Notes: generated from the sequence alone by a model not told the origin. A stretch of DNA of 64,000 bases from 20CM-2-65-7 sp963830455 (GCA_963830455.1 CAWHMT010000002.1:744001-808000); one strand, 5' to 3'. Counted from the stretch's first letter, positions 17,291 to 25,507 are shown. Translations and numbers: made by a program.

Positions 17291-19395
17291 CTACTGGCCG
17301 CTGGCGCTCGGCTCACTGAGCCAGCGCGCGAGCCAGGCCGCGACCTCCTTATAGAAGAAGCGGCTGTTCTCTCCCTTCAGAATCCAGTGGTTCTCGTCCG
17401 GCCACACGATGAGCCGGCTCGGGACCTGCTGGCGCTGTAGCGCGGTCCAGAACTCGAGCGCGTTGTTCATCGGAACGCGGAAGTCCCGCTCGCCGACGGA
17501 TACGAGCACCGGCGTGTGCAGGTTCTTGGCGCGCCGCATCGGGCTTTGCGTCCGCCAGAGCTGGATGTCCTCCCACGGCGGTCCGCCGACGTTGCGCTCG
17601 CGGTCGTAGTTGAAGTCACTGGTCGCCCACTGCGTCTCGAGGTCCCACTCGCCGGCGTGGCTGACGAGTGCGCGGTAGCGGGTCGTCGTCACCGCCAGCC
17701 AGTTGGTGAGATGTCCGCCGTAGCTCGCGCCGCCGGCGACCTGTTTGCTGGCGTCGATGAACCGATAGCGTGCGATCGCGGAATCGGCGGCTTCGTTGAT
17801 GTCGTTCGCCGGTCCTTCGAGCGGATCGAACTGGATGTCTTGCGAGAACTGCTCGCCGTAGCCGGTCGAGCCGCGGTAGTCGCTCATCAGGACGACGTAA
17901 CCCGCCGCGCCAAGCAGATGCGGGTTCCAGCGCAGCCCAAAGTTGTCGGTCCACATGTTGGCCGCGCCGCCGTGAATCAGCACGAACAGCGGATAGCGGC
18001 GCGTCGAGTCGAAGGCGGGCGGCAGCGAGATGAAGGAGTGAATCCGCTTGCCGCTCTTCGCGGTGAACCAGAACTCGCGCAAGGGTTGCCAATCGATCCG
18101 CGCCGCGCGCTCGGTGTTGAACTTTGTGAGGGCCGTCCACCGGCCGCTGGCGGGATCGATGCGCACAATCTCCGGAGGATTCGTCGCGCTTTCCCACACG
18201 CCGGCGAGGCTCCCGGTCGCGACCTGGAGCGCGCTGAACGTCCCGCTTGTCATCGTGCCGACTTCGCGCTCGCCCCCGCCGCTCGACGCCACGCGAAACA
18301 AGCGCTGATGCCCTGCGTCTTCAGCCAGGAAGAACGCGGCACGGCCGTCCGGTGCGACGGAGAAGCTCCCCACTGAGTGATTGGTGCCACCCCCGATGAT
18401 CTGCGGGGCCCGATTCCCGGATCGTGGCCACGGCCACGCGACCAGCCGACGATTATTGAACGTCTTGTCGCTCGACGGTGTCATGCCGGCGTACAGCGTC
18501 TTGCCGTCGGGGCTGAACTCGGGACTGCCGTAATCGGCGCCTTGGGTGAGGCGCTGCGGCTCACCGCCGCCGGCGCTGACCAGCCATAGGGACTGCACCA
18601 CGTCCGCGTGTGCCCAGTCGCGCCGGTTGGTTGTCGCAGCGAACACCACGCCACTGCCATCCGGTGTCCAGGTCGCGGACAGATCGTCGCCGCTGTTGCC
18701 CAGCTGGCCGCCGAATCCCGCCCCGGCTGCGAGCTGCGTACCCGCGAGCAGGCTTTTCGCCTGCGCCCCGGGGGGGGCTCGAGTACCTGCACGAACAGGC
18801 TGGGCTTGCGGTCGTCGAGCCAGCGGTCCCACAGCCGGATCGGCGAGCCGTCATAGACGCGCGCGTTGTACTTGCGCGCGCGGCGCTCGGCGGCCGCGGC
18901 GCGATTGGCCGAGTCGGTCGTGGCGCCGGGATACACCATGCTCGAGAACAGGATCGCCTTGGCGTCCGGGCGCCACAGCGGATTGGCGGCGCCCGTCGAG
19001 ATGCTCGTGATGCGCTGCGCCTCACCGCCACTGCTCAGATCGAGCACGTAGATCTGCGACGCCTCGTCGCCTTCGCGCCGAGCGCTGAACGCGATGCGAC
19101 GGCTGTCGCGGCTCCAGTCCACACCGCCCTCGCCACCTTTCGTGTTGGTCAGGCGCCGGGGCTCGGCGCTGCCGTCGAGCGGCACGAGCCAGAGATCGCT
19201 GACTTGCTCACCGTCTGTGTACGAGGGCTCGGTGACACTGAAGACCACCCAGCGGCCGTCCGGGCTGATCGCGGGCGAGCCGACGCGCCTGGCGAGAAAG
19301 ACGTCTTCGTGAGTGATCGTGTGGCGCACCGTCTGCTGGGCCGAGACCGGCGAGGACAACAGGAGGGCGCAGAAAAACATAGACGTGACACGCAT
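17291..19395 (-). pseudogene. secreted S9-family prolyl oligopeptidase-like peptidase, frame broken
   Basis: An export signal (MRVTSMFFCALLLSSPVSAQ, from ATG 19395 with AGGAAG upstream) precedes a WD40/PD40-like propeller (SPAISPDGRWVVFSV, WSRDSRRIAFSA, SPEFSPDGKTLYAG) and a C-terminal alpha/beta-hydrolase domain. The nucleophile Ser lies in GGASYGGHLTNW, the Asp in VGERDFRVPMNNAL and the His in DENHWI, so catalysis should be intact. The frame changes at 18766-18777 (CCCC followed by G8 on plus): one more C on the coding strand joins VQVLEP to GAQAKSLLAG. Corrected length is about 701 residues, usual for secreted dipeptidyl-peptidase-like S9 enzymes. It converges with the creatininase-like gene. 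Confidence 0.88.
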
Positions 19396-19475
19396 GGCAA
19401 TGACTTCCTTCAATGGGAGTTCACGGTGAATCGGAAATGCAGCGTTTTGCGCCCGTCGGCAAGGCCGGTCGGTGG

Positions 19476-20429
19476 TTACGGCTCGCGGCGCACTGACACG
19501 TCCGACACAACCGCCGTCGCTCCAATCGATATCAGCGCGCCTTCACGCGCCAACGACTGCACGCCGACGATGGTCACGACTGGCGGGTTGCTACCAAAGT
19601 ATGCCCCGCCCACCTCGCGGATCGTCGCCTCATCAGCCGGATGGTAGTTGACGACGTAGATCGTGAGGGTCACCACGTTGCGCGGGATGCCGCCTGCCGC
19701 TCTTAAAACGGCAGCCAGATTCGCAAACGCGCGAGCCGCTTGAGTGCGCAAGTCCGCACTGACCAGCGCGCCGGTGCTGTCGGTGGCGAGTTGCCCGGAG
19801 ACGTAGAGCGCGCGACCGACCCGCACGGCTTGCGCGCCGAGTGCCGGTGCGGCAACGCCGGGCGCGGCAGCGACTGGAGTTCTGAACTCCGGCGCAGCCA
19901 TCCCGCCAAATGCCGACTGCTGCCAGCGCACCGCGTCCTCACGCTGCTTCAGTTCGATCGCCTGTTGCCGTCCCTCTCGCCACTTACGGTAGGCTTTGAC
20001 CTGATCGCTCGTGAGGATCTTCCCCAGATTGCCCTCGAAGCTGTCCTGTCGCTCCTTGAGGTGCTTCCCGATCTCCTGAAGTCGCTCGACGTAGAAGGTG
20101 GCGGCGGCCGGATCGCCCGCGTCGAGGCGCGCATTCATCTTGGTCGTGGCCACCGCGGCGCTGTCGCGCTGGATTTGCGTCGCGACCATGAACGAGTCGT
20201 AGACCTGCGCGTAGCGATGCGCCTGATCCTCGTTGAGCGTCAACGTGACGCGGGCGGATGCTGAATCCAGCGGTCCCTCGAGCTCGATGCCCGGGAGCCG
20301 TGGTGCCTTGACGCCATACCGTGCGCCGCCCATTGCCCCGGGCGGTCCGTAGCCGCCCTGTGCCGTCAGTACTGCTGGAAAGAGAAGGAACGTTGCGGCG
20401 CTGAACACCAGTGCCTTCGACCGCGTCAT
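19476..20429 (-). CDS. exported helical (Spy/CpxP-like) and RidA-like fusion protein
   Basis: The 317-residue protein begins at ATG 20429 with a signal peptide (MTRSKALVFSAATFLLFPAVLTAQ). Residues about 60-175 form a charged helical region with LTLNEDQAHRYAQVYDSF and ILTSDQVKAYRKW, reminiscent of LTxxQ periplasmic chaperones. After a Pro/Ala linker, residues about 195-317 form a RidA/YjgF domain (VGRALYVSGQLATDSTG, QAARAFANLAAVLRAAGG, NVVTLTIYVVN). RidA imine deaminases need an Arg in the PARS segment and a Glu near the end. Here these regions read NPPVVTIVGV and GALISIGAT, so both appear lost. I infer a binding rather than deaminase role, in the periplasm or outside the cell. Confidence 0.8.
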   Translation of the reverse strand: MTRSKALVFSAATFLLFPAVLTAQGGYGPPGAMGGARYGVKAPRLPGIELEGPLDSASARVTLTLNEDQAHRYAQVYDSFMVATQIQRDSAAVATTKMNARLDAGDPAAATFYVERLQEIGKHLKERQDSFEGNLGKILTSDQVKAYRKWREGRQQAIELKQREDAVRWQQSAFGGMAAPEFRTPVAAAPGVAAPALGAQAVRVGRALYVSGQLATDSTGALVSADLRTQAARAFANLAAVLRAAGGIPRNVVTLTIYVVNYHPADEATIREVGGAYFGSNPPVVTIVGVQSLAREGALISIGATAVVSDVSVRREP

Positions 20430-20488
20430 GACCGGCTCTCCGTTGAAGATCCTAGTGAGATGCCTCAACCGACCACCCCGTCGCAGTG

Positions 20489-21097
20489 CTAGCGTCGTTC
20501 GAGAATGGCAATCACGCTGATCGAGAACGTCACTCGATCCGCCACGCGCACCGTCCCCGCCGGTCCACCGCGAAACGGCCTGATGCCAAAGTCGGTCTGC
20601 TTGATCGCGAAGCTCGAGCTCGCGCGCAAGGTGTCGCCAGCGATCTCGAGCTCGACCGTGACCGGAACCTCGCGGGTCTGACCCTTGATCGTGAGTGCGG
20701 CGGTCATTTCGACATGTCGCGAATCTCCGGTGATCCGCTTGGACACCAGCCGGATCTCGGGATAGTTCGCGACGTCGAGCACTTCGGTGCGCATCGATGC
20801 CGTGACTTTGCGGATCTCCTCCGTATCCGGCGGCGTCAGCACTTCGAGGCTGTCGGTCGGCACGGTGATCTCGAGGTGAGACTCGGCGATGGCTTGTGGT
20901 CGATACACGATGCAGCCGGAGAATGCCCGAGCGCGAATCGTGTGCGCGTGGCCCGCAAATCCGAACAGTCCCGATTTCCCGGTTGCGACTTCGAAGCGGC
21001 TCGACGGTGAGAGCACGTAGATGACGGAGTCGCGTGGCGTACTCTGCGACGAACCGAGGAGCAGCAATACGTTGAGTGTCATCGCGCCAAAAGTCAT
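20489..21097 (-). CDS. YceI-like lipid-binding protein
   Basis: The 202-residue protein has the YceI fold, a secreted lipocalin-like barrel that binds isoprenoid or other amphipathic lipids in characterised members. Evidence: SRFEVATGKSGLFGFAGHAHTIRA (the family's S.v.f..kh....HtF opening), the pair of strands LTIKGQTREVPVTVELE, and SSFAIKQTDFGIRPF near the end. The start is MTFGAMTL at 21097 or the second ATG at 21082; a hydrophobic MTLNVLLLLGS segment follows, so export is likely. An 18-nt near-duplicate (21080-21097 and 21100-21117) spans the start codon. Confidence 0.85.
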   Translation of the reverse strand: MTFGAMTLNVLLLLGSSQSTPRDSVIYVLSPSSRFEVATGKSGLFGFAGHAHTIRARAFSGCIVYRPQAIAESHLEITVPTDSLEVLTPPDTEEIRKVTASMRTEVLDVANYPEIRLVSKRITGDSRHVEMTAALTIKGQTREVPVTVELEIAGDTLRASSSFAIKQTDFGIRPFRGGPAGTVRVADRVTFSISVIAILERR

Positions 21098-21117
21098 AGC
21101 ATCGCCCCAAAAGTGAT
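21080..21117. repeat. 18-nt tandem direct repeat over the YceI start
   Basis: Copies at 21080-21097 and 21100-21117 differ at two of 18 positions and are separated by 2 nt. The first copy covers the start codon of the YceI gene. This may be a local duplication or an operator pair. Confidence 0.6.
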
Positions 21118-21148
21118 AACCGTCTCAGCAGGGACCCTCTTAAATACT

Positions 21149-21383
21149 CTACGGTTCCCGCCGCGTTCCGGCCGGTGCTTTGCGCGCGATGTACAGACCC
21201 ACCAGACAGAGCGCGCCGCCGAGGACGGCGATCAGGCTCGGCACCTCACCGAGGATGATCCAGCTCATCACGATCGCCGCGCGCCAGCGCGTATGCCCAG
21301 GTCGTGAACGCGATCGTGGTTGGGAATACCCCCAGAAACAGCAGCCAGCCAATTCCATTGCAGATGCCTGCTGGATTGGTTGA
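21149..21383 (-). pseudogene. C-terminal remnant of an EamA/DMT transporter
   Basis: Only the last part of a drug/metabolite-type transporter remains. One frame gives GIGWLLFLGVFPTTIAFTTW and then AYALAR. The other frame gives AIVMSWIILGEV, then PSLIAVLGGALCLVGLY and the end. In intact EamA proteins a stretch of about 14-16 residues (ending in TYLVP) lies between ALAR and AIV. Here it is missing and the frame changes at the junction near 21285-21295, so a small out-of-frame deletion occurred. The N-terminal two-thirds is absent, replaced by the unrelated gene that ends at 21384. This is real decay rather than a single-base sequencing slip. Confidence 0.8.
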
Positions 21384-21965
21384 TTACGGCTTCCCGAGTT
21401 TGGGCGGCCGCGGGCCGTGGAGCACCGCCCCATGCACGGGCACGTACTCGAGCGGCGTGCCTGCCCTGGCACAGCGCAACATCAGACCACCGCGACTCAT
21501 GTCACCTCGGCCGACGAACGTAGCAGGGAAGTGCAGCCGCTCGCCGAAGACCTCCAGCAGCGGTCCCACGTACTTGGCCGTCGCGACGCTGCCGAGCAGT
21601 ACGACGCGGTCCGTCGACCCCATGTTGCGGCTGAGCGCGGTCGCGTCCCGCACGAGCGGCTCGCGAAATGCGGGCACGGCCTCGTCGACCTCCACAGTCG
21701 CCATCGTCCGTAAGTCTTCGACTCGAATCAGCACATCGGCGGGAACGAGCCCGCGCCCCGGCGTAATCACGTACGCGCGCCCGAAACGGGTCGCGTAGGC
21801 CAGCTTGCCGCGGAAATACAGGCTGCTCATGAATGTGAAGACTTCGCCGAGCGGCGCTCCACCGTCTGCGAGACGCGCCGTCAGCGGACTTGTCTGGCTC
21901 CTGAGCAGCATCTGCGCGCGCGTGCCGGCGCAGTTCGCTGGAGAGAGGAGGAAAACCGTCAGCAC
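21384..21965 (-). CDS. uncharacterised conserved soluble protein
   Basis: The protein is about 193 residues, read from a GTG at 21965 that starts 2 nt beyond the stop of the 26-codon frame upstream. It begins VLTVFLLSPANCAGTRAQML and contains PLGEVFTFMSSLYFRGKLAYA, YVITPGRGLVPADV, a central RVVLLGSVATAKYVGPLLEVFG and FPATFVGRGDMSRGGLMLRC. The segments look strongly conserved and I recall similar hypothetical proteins from soil bacteria, but know no function. There is no signal peptide or membrane helix. A longer reading from 22103 would overlap the small frame in a low-quality region and is not favoured. Confidence 0.7.
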   Translation of the reverse strand: MLTVFLLSPANCAGTRAQMLLRSQTSPLTARLADGGAPLGEVFTFMSSLYFRGKLAYATRFGRAYVITPGRGLVPADVLIRVEDLRTMATVEVDEAVPAFREPLVRDATALSRNMGSTDRVVLLGSVATAKYVGPLLEVFGERLHFPATFVGRGDMSRGGLMLRCARAGTPLEYVPVHGAVLHGPRPPKLGKP

Positions 21966-21967
21966 GT

Positions 21968-22048
21968 CTACCGTTCCATGTAGCGGCGCAGCCAAAACAT
22001 CCCCACGCCAAAGAGTATGATGATCAAACTGATCCAGACGATGCGCAT
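21968..22048 (-). CDS. possible 26-residue single-helix membrane peptide
   Basis: The ATG at 22048 follows a GGAGAG ribosome site 6 nt upstream. The frame encodes 26 residues: a basic start, a hydrophobic helix of about 17 residues (IVWISLIIILFGVGMFW) and a basic tail LRRYMER. That is the form of a small inner-membrane peptide. It ends 2 nt before the GTG of the conserved downstream gene, so the two would be translationally coupled. No homology can be claimed at this length. Confidence 0.5.
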   Translation of the reverse strand: MRIVWISLIIILFGVGMFWLRRYMER

Positions 22049-22113
22049 GGGCCGCTCTCCGCGTGTCCTTCAAGAATAATTGCGTCGCCAAAAGGCGTTT
22101 CACATATTAGCGC

Positions 22114-22572
22114 ATGTTCGGCCTCGGCGGCGGTCTCTTCACGTTCGCGGCGCTGTTCTGGTTCGCCGCTTCGTACGAGCACTTAACGCCCTGGAAGTGG
22201 GCCCTGGCCAGCATCGCCATCACGTTGACCATCGATCAGCTTTTCCCCGCCTCATTCATCTTCGTCCTGCCCGCGCAGTTCGGATTGTTCCTGGTGATGT
22301 GGTGGGCACACATCAAGAACAAAGAAGAGCGTCAGAAGGATCTCGACCAGCGCCAGAAGGATGATCAGCGGCTGCGCCGCGAGCACGTCCGGCAGGTGCA
22401 AAGGGTAGCCGACGCCAACACGGATTGGGACGCCCAGGAGCGCGAGCGGGAAGCTGCCGCCGCGGCGGCGCTGAAGGATCGGCAAGAACGAGTCCGCCTG
22501 GCGCGTGAGGAGCGCGAGCGGGAAGAAAAGGAACGGGGCTCGGGGGGGCGGGGGGGCAGCAGCCCGGCCTAA
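22114..22572 (+). CDS. membrane protein with long charged coiled-coil tail
   Basis: The 152-residue protein has two hydrophobic segments (about residues 4-22 and 30-62, including FIFVLPAQFGLFLVMWW). A highly charged tail from about 68 to 140, rich in Glu/Arg/Lys/Gln with EREREAAAAAALKDRQERV, is likely a coiled coil. It ends in a Gly/Ser-rich stretch encoded by two G7 runs around 22540-22556, so the C-terminus could be shifted by a miscounted base. Function unknown. It overlaps the convergent membrane gene by 4 nt. Confidence 0.72.
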   Translation: MFGLGGGLFTFAALFWFAASYEHLTPWKWALASIAITLTIDQLFPASFIFVLPAQFGLFLVMWWAHIKNKEERQKDLDQRQKDDQRLRREHVRQVQRVADANTDWDAQEREREAAAAAALKDRQERVRLAREEREREEKERGSGGRGGSSPA

Positions 22573-23249
22573 ATCGTTCCCTGTCCGAGCTTCCAGGCCG
22601 TCGAAATTCCCAAGCCCATCCACAGCAGATCCAGCGGTCCGAACGACGTAATCAGCAGCACCCAGAATCCGATCGTTTGGAAGATCGTCGCATCGTAGTA
22701 CGCGCGGACCATGCGCTCCCGCTCGGCCGGCGTGGCGGCCTTGGCGCGATCCTCGGCCTCTTCAGTCATCCGCGTGCGCAGCTGCTCACCGGGGCCCATG
22801 TACGAGGAATCCCGCAACAGATCCGGGCGCGTGTCGATCGTGTGTTGCAGGTCGGGAGAGAACGAGTGGTTCTTCTTCATCTCTGCCAGGAACATGAGCG
22901 AGGTGACCTCGGGGCCCTTCACGACCTGCTCGCGCAGAGCCGGCAGCAGCCCGAACTTCACGACCGCCACCTTCGAGACGAGCAGCATGCACGCCGTGAC
23001 GATCGCCGCGAGCACCCCGGTCGCCCGCGTCGGCGGCTTGGCCGTCTTCGCGATCGCGATGCCGATGAGGCCGCCGACTCCCCAGGAGGCCAACCCGACG
23101 TCCCTGAGCGTCATGCGCGCCAGCAGAATCCAGACGATCATCGTCACAACCCCAACCAGCACGCCTGCCAGGAGGGGCGACCCTTCACCGGAGCCGCGTC
23201 GAGACGTCGCCCCCCGCGCGCCACCGCCGTAGACCCGGACGTTGCCCAT
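22569..23249 (-). CDS. polytopic membrane protein, uncharacterised
   Basis: The protein is about 226 residues from ATG 23249 (a TTG ten codons earlier is possible). It has an N-terminal Gly/Arg-rich segment, then hydrophobic helices (LLAGVLVGVVTMIVWILLA, GVGGLIGIAIA, GVLAAIVTACMLLVSKVAVV). A soluble mid-section with many acidic and basic residues (TRMTEEAEDRAKAATPAERERM) follows, then a final helix pair (FWVLLITSFGPLDLLWMGLG). No family was recognised. It may be functionally linked to the convergent coiled-coil membrane protein, but only position suggests this. Confidence 0.75.
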   Translation of the reverse strand: MGNVRVYGGGARGATSRRGSGEGSPLLAGVLVGVVTMIVWILLARMTLRDVGLASWGVGGLIGIAIAKTAKPPTRATGVLAAIVTACMLLVSKVAVVKFGLLPALREQVVKGPEVTSLMFLAEMKKNHSFSPDLQHTIDTRPDLLRDSSYMGPGEQLRTRMTEEAEDRAKAATPAERERMVRAYYDATIFQTIGFWVLLITSFGPLDLLWMGLGISTAWKLGQGTI

Positions 23250-23294
23250 GGAGCCATAGGATAGTGAACGCCGTTCCAAAATGCACGACTGCCT

Positions 23295-24038
23295 TCAACT
23301 CGCTGTCATGACGACGGGAGCATGGTCGCTGGTTCCGACGTCCGCCTGCACGTTGCAGCCGGCCGCTCGCGCCGCCACAGCGGGTGAGGCGAGGACGTAG
23401 TCGAGCCGCCATCCGATGTTGCGGGCGCGGAGGTTGCGCCAGGGTGCCCACCACGTGAACAGGTTCTGGTTGTCGGGATCGAAGTGCCTCCCCAGATCCA
23501 CGAGATGCTCGCCGAGCAGCTGGGCGAACAATGCTCGCTCTTCAGGCCTCTGTCCCACGGCGTTGGGCTTCCGCTCCTTGGGATGCACGTCCATCTCGGT
23601 CCGCGCGATGTTCAGGTCGCCGCACAGAATCAGATCGCGGCCCTCGGCGTGTAACCGCCTGGTCCAGTCGATGAGCTTCTGGACGAAATCGAGCTTCGCG
23701 GGGTAATCCTTGCCCCCGTTCGGCACATACACTGATGCGATGACGAGATTGCCGTGCTCCACCTGCACGATGCGTGATTCCATGTCGAACGGCGGATGAC
23801 TGAACGTGGGATCGACCGCGAACAAGTCCTTCCGGACGTGTAACGACACGCCCGAATACCCCTTCAGCGTGTGCCAGAAGGCGTGATAGTCTCGGACCTT
23901 GCACTCGACGGGTATCTGTGCCGACGTCGCCTTGAGCTCCTGCAGGCACACGACGTCGGGGCGCTCGCGGGCCAGCCATTCGCCCAGCTGCGCCGCCCGG
24001 GCGCGAATGCCGTTCACGTTCCAGGTTGCGATCTTCAC
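23295..24038 (-). CDS. xthA: exodeoxyribonuclease III (AP endonuclease)
   Basis: The 247-residue enzyme is of the exonuclease III/APE1 family and repairs abasic sites and 3' blocks in DNA. Motifs in order: MKIATWNVNGIRAR (metal Asn), VVCLQELKA (metal Glu), SGVSLHVRK, RIVQVEHGNLVIASVYVPNG, the active-site LCGDLNIARTEMDVHP, WRLDYVLAS and the terminal SDHAPVV with catalytic Asp-His. Length and motifs are complete, so it should be active. It is divergent from the ArsR operon; its ATG is 22 nt from the -35 box of that promoter. Confidence 0.96.
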   Translation of the reverse strand: MKIATWNVNGIRARAAQLGEWLARERPDVVCLQELKATSAQIPVECKVRDYHAFWHTLKGYSGVSLHVRKDLFAVDPTFSHPPFDMESRIVQVEHGNLVIASVYVPNGGKDYPAKLDFVQKLIDWTRRLHAEGRDLILCGDLNIARTEMDVHPKERKPNAVGQRPEERALFAQLLGEHLVDLGRHFDPDNQNLFTWWAPWRNLRARNIGWRLDYVLASPAVAARAAGCNVQADVGTSDHAPVVMTAS

Positions 24039-24060
24039 GGGTGAAAGTCTAATCAGGCCC

Positions 24061-24088
24061 TTGACGGGAACCGAGGTACACGTATATT
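24061..24088 (+). promoter_or_regulatory. sigma70-type promoter of the ArsR operon
   Basis: TTGACG (24061-24066) and TATATT (24083-24088) are separated by 16 nt. The predicted transcript start, about 6-7 nt beyond the -10 box, lies only about 5 nt before the ATG at 24100. There is no Shine-Dalgarno sequence, so the mRNA is probably leaderless or nearly so. Confidence 0.7.
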
Positions 24089-24118
24089 ACCATCTAGTTA
24101 TGAAACCATCTGGTTATG
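24089..24118. promoter_or_regulatory. tandem operator candidate over the ArsR start codon
   Basis: Two copies of ACCATCTRGTTATG (24089-24102 and 24105-24118, 13 of 14 identical) are spaced 16 bp apart, about one and a half helix turns. The second contains the inverted repeat AACCA-TC-TGGTT. They cover the expected transcript start and first codons, a position suited to autorepression by the ArsR protein they precede. Confidence 0.55.
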
Positions 24119-24495
24119 GTCTGGACACGACGTTCGCCGCCCTCGCGGATCCTACCCGCCGGGCGATCCTGGCTCGGCTGGCCACGGGGGAGGCGACCGT
24201 CACCGAGCTCGCCGAGCCGTTCGACATGAGCCAACCCGCGATCTCCAAGCATCTCAAAGTCCTGGAGCGGGCCGGGCTGATTAGGCGGGGCCGGGAAGCG
24301 CAGCGGCGGCCGCGCAAACTCGAGCCTGGACCGCTCGCCGAGGCCACGGATTGGATCGAGCGCTACCGCAAAATCTGGCAGGCGAACTACCAGCGTCTCG
24401 ACGCCTTGCTGCGCGTAATGAAGTCCACGCAGAAGAAGGCCGTCGACGCCCTGGTCAACGAGAAACCAAGGCCCACGAAGAGGAAACGACCATGA
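24100..24495 (+). CDS. ArsR-family winged-helix repressor
   Basis: The 131-residue DNA-binding regulator has TTFAALADPTRRAILARLATG, then the helix-turn-helix ELAEPFDMSQPAISKHLKVLERAGLI and the wing. This is the ArsR subfamily regularly paired with SRPBCC genes. It lacks the CxC metal site of arsenic sensors, so the inducer is unknown. The ATG at 24100 fits the promoter spacing. It overlaps the SRPBCC gene as ATGA and likely represses its own operon through the repeated operator at its start. Confidence 0.93.
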   Translation: MKPSGYGLDTTFAALADPTRRAILARLATGEATVTELAEPFDMSQPAISKHLKVLERAGLIRRGREAQRRPRKLEPGPLAEATDWIERYRKIWQANYQRLDALLRVMKSTQKKAVDALVNEKPRPTKRKRP

Positions 24496-24983
24496 CCAAG
24501 ACCCCACCGCTCACGGTGTCCACGCCGACCGACCGCGACGCGGTCATCACCCGCGTGGTGGACGCGCCGCGCGGGATGGTGTTCGACGCCCACACCAGGC
24601 CTGAGCTGGTGCAGCGCTGGCTGCTCGGCCCACCGGGCTGGACCATGCCCGTGTGCGAAATCGACCTCCGCGTCGGGGGCAGGTACCGCTACGAGTGGCG
24701 GAGCGCCGACGGCCAATCCATGGGAATGGGAGGGACGTTCAAGGAAGTCGTCCGTCCCACGCGCATCGTGGCGACGCAGGTGTTCGACCAGGACTGGACC
24801 GGAGGCGAGACCATCGTCTCCACCGACATCGTCGAAAAGAACGGGAAGTCCACCATCACCACCACGGTCCGCTTCGCCTCTCGCGAGGCGCGCGACGCCG
24901 CGCTCCAGACCGGCATGACGACGGGAATGGAAACGGGTTACGAGCGGCTGGAACAGCTGTTAGAGGAGATTGCCCATGGCTAG
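24492..24983 (+). CDS. SRPBCC (AHSA1-like) ligand-binding protein
   Basis: The 163-residue START/Bet v 1-type fold protein has ITRVVDAPRGMVFDAHTRPELVQRWLLGPPGW, then DLRVGGRYRYEWRS, MGGTFKEVVRPTRIVATQVFD and the C-terminal helix GMETGYERLEQLLEE. Such proteins bind hydrophobic small molecules and are usually the target of the linked ArsR gene. The start ATG overlaps the repressor stop (ATGA). The last 8 nt overlap the start of the VOC gene. The ligand is unknown. Confidence 0.92.
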   Translation: MTKTPPLTVSTPTDRDAVITRVVDAPRGMVFDAHTRPELVQRWLLGPPGWTMPVCEIDLRVGGRYRYEWRSADGQSMGMGGTFKEVVRPTRIVATQVFDQDWTGGETIVSTDIVEKNGKSTITTTVRFASREARDAALQTGMTTGMETGYERLEQLLEEIAHG

Positions 24984-25440
24984 TCAGAGGATTACACCCT
25001 TCCTGTGGTTCGATAGCCAGGCGGAACCAGCGGCACGGTTCTACACCTCGATCTTCAAGAACTCGAAGATCCTGAACGTGACCCCAGGCCCGAAGGGCTC
25101 GGCCATGGTGGTGAACTTTCAGGTCGAAGGGCAGCAGCTCATCGCCCTGAACGGTGGCCCGCAGCACCGGCTCAACGAGGCCTTCTCCCTCGTCGTGAAC
25201 TGCAACACCCAGAAGGAGGTCGACCACTACTGGACCAAGCTCACGGCCGACGGGGGGACCGAGAGCATGTGCGGCTGGCTCAAGGACAAGTTCGGCCTTT
25301 CCTGGCAGATCGTGCCCGTGCAGCTGGCAAAGTTCCTGAGCGACACGGACCCCCAACGGGCGGGGCGGGTCATGCAGGCGATGCTGCAGATGAAAAAGAT
25401 CGATATCGCCACGCTCGAGCGCGCGCACCAGAAGTCATAA
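24976..25440 (+). CDS. VOC-superfamily (PhnB-like) protein
   Basis: The 154-residue glyoxalase-fold protein is of the PhnB/'3-demethylubiquinone methyltransferase-like' group: ITPFLWFDSQAEPAARFYTSIF, FQVEGQQLIALNGG, FSLVVNCNTQKEVDHYWTKL, CGWLKDKFGLSWQIVP. AGGAG lies 8 nt before the ATG at 24976, which is inside the SRPBCC gene. The three-gene ArsR-SRPBCC-VOC unit is a recurrent arrangement in soil bacteria (recalled); it is often thought to handle an electrophilic or xenobiotic compound. Confidence 0.9.
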   Translation: MASQRITPFLWFDSQAEPAARFYTSIFKNSKILNVTPGPKGSAMVVNFQVEGQQLIALNGGPQHRLNEAFSLVVNCNTQKEVDHYWTKLTADGGTESMCGWLKDKFGLSWQIVPVQLAKFLSDTDPQRAGRVMQAMLQMKKIDIATLERAHQKS

Positions 25441-25507
25441 GGTGAAGTGACGCGACGGGGGCCTTGGGTGGTATTCACCTGAGGCACCCGTCCTCGTCGA
25501 GGTCGCT

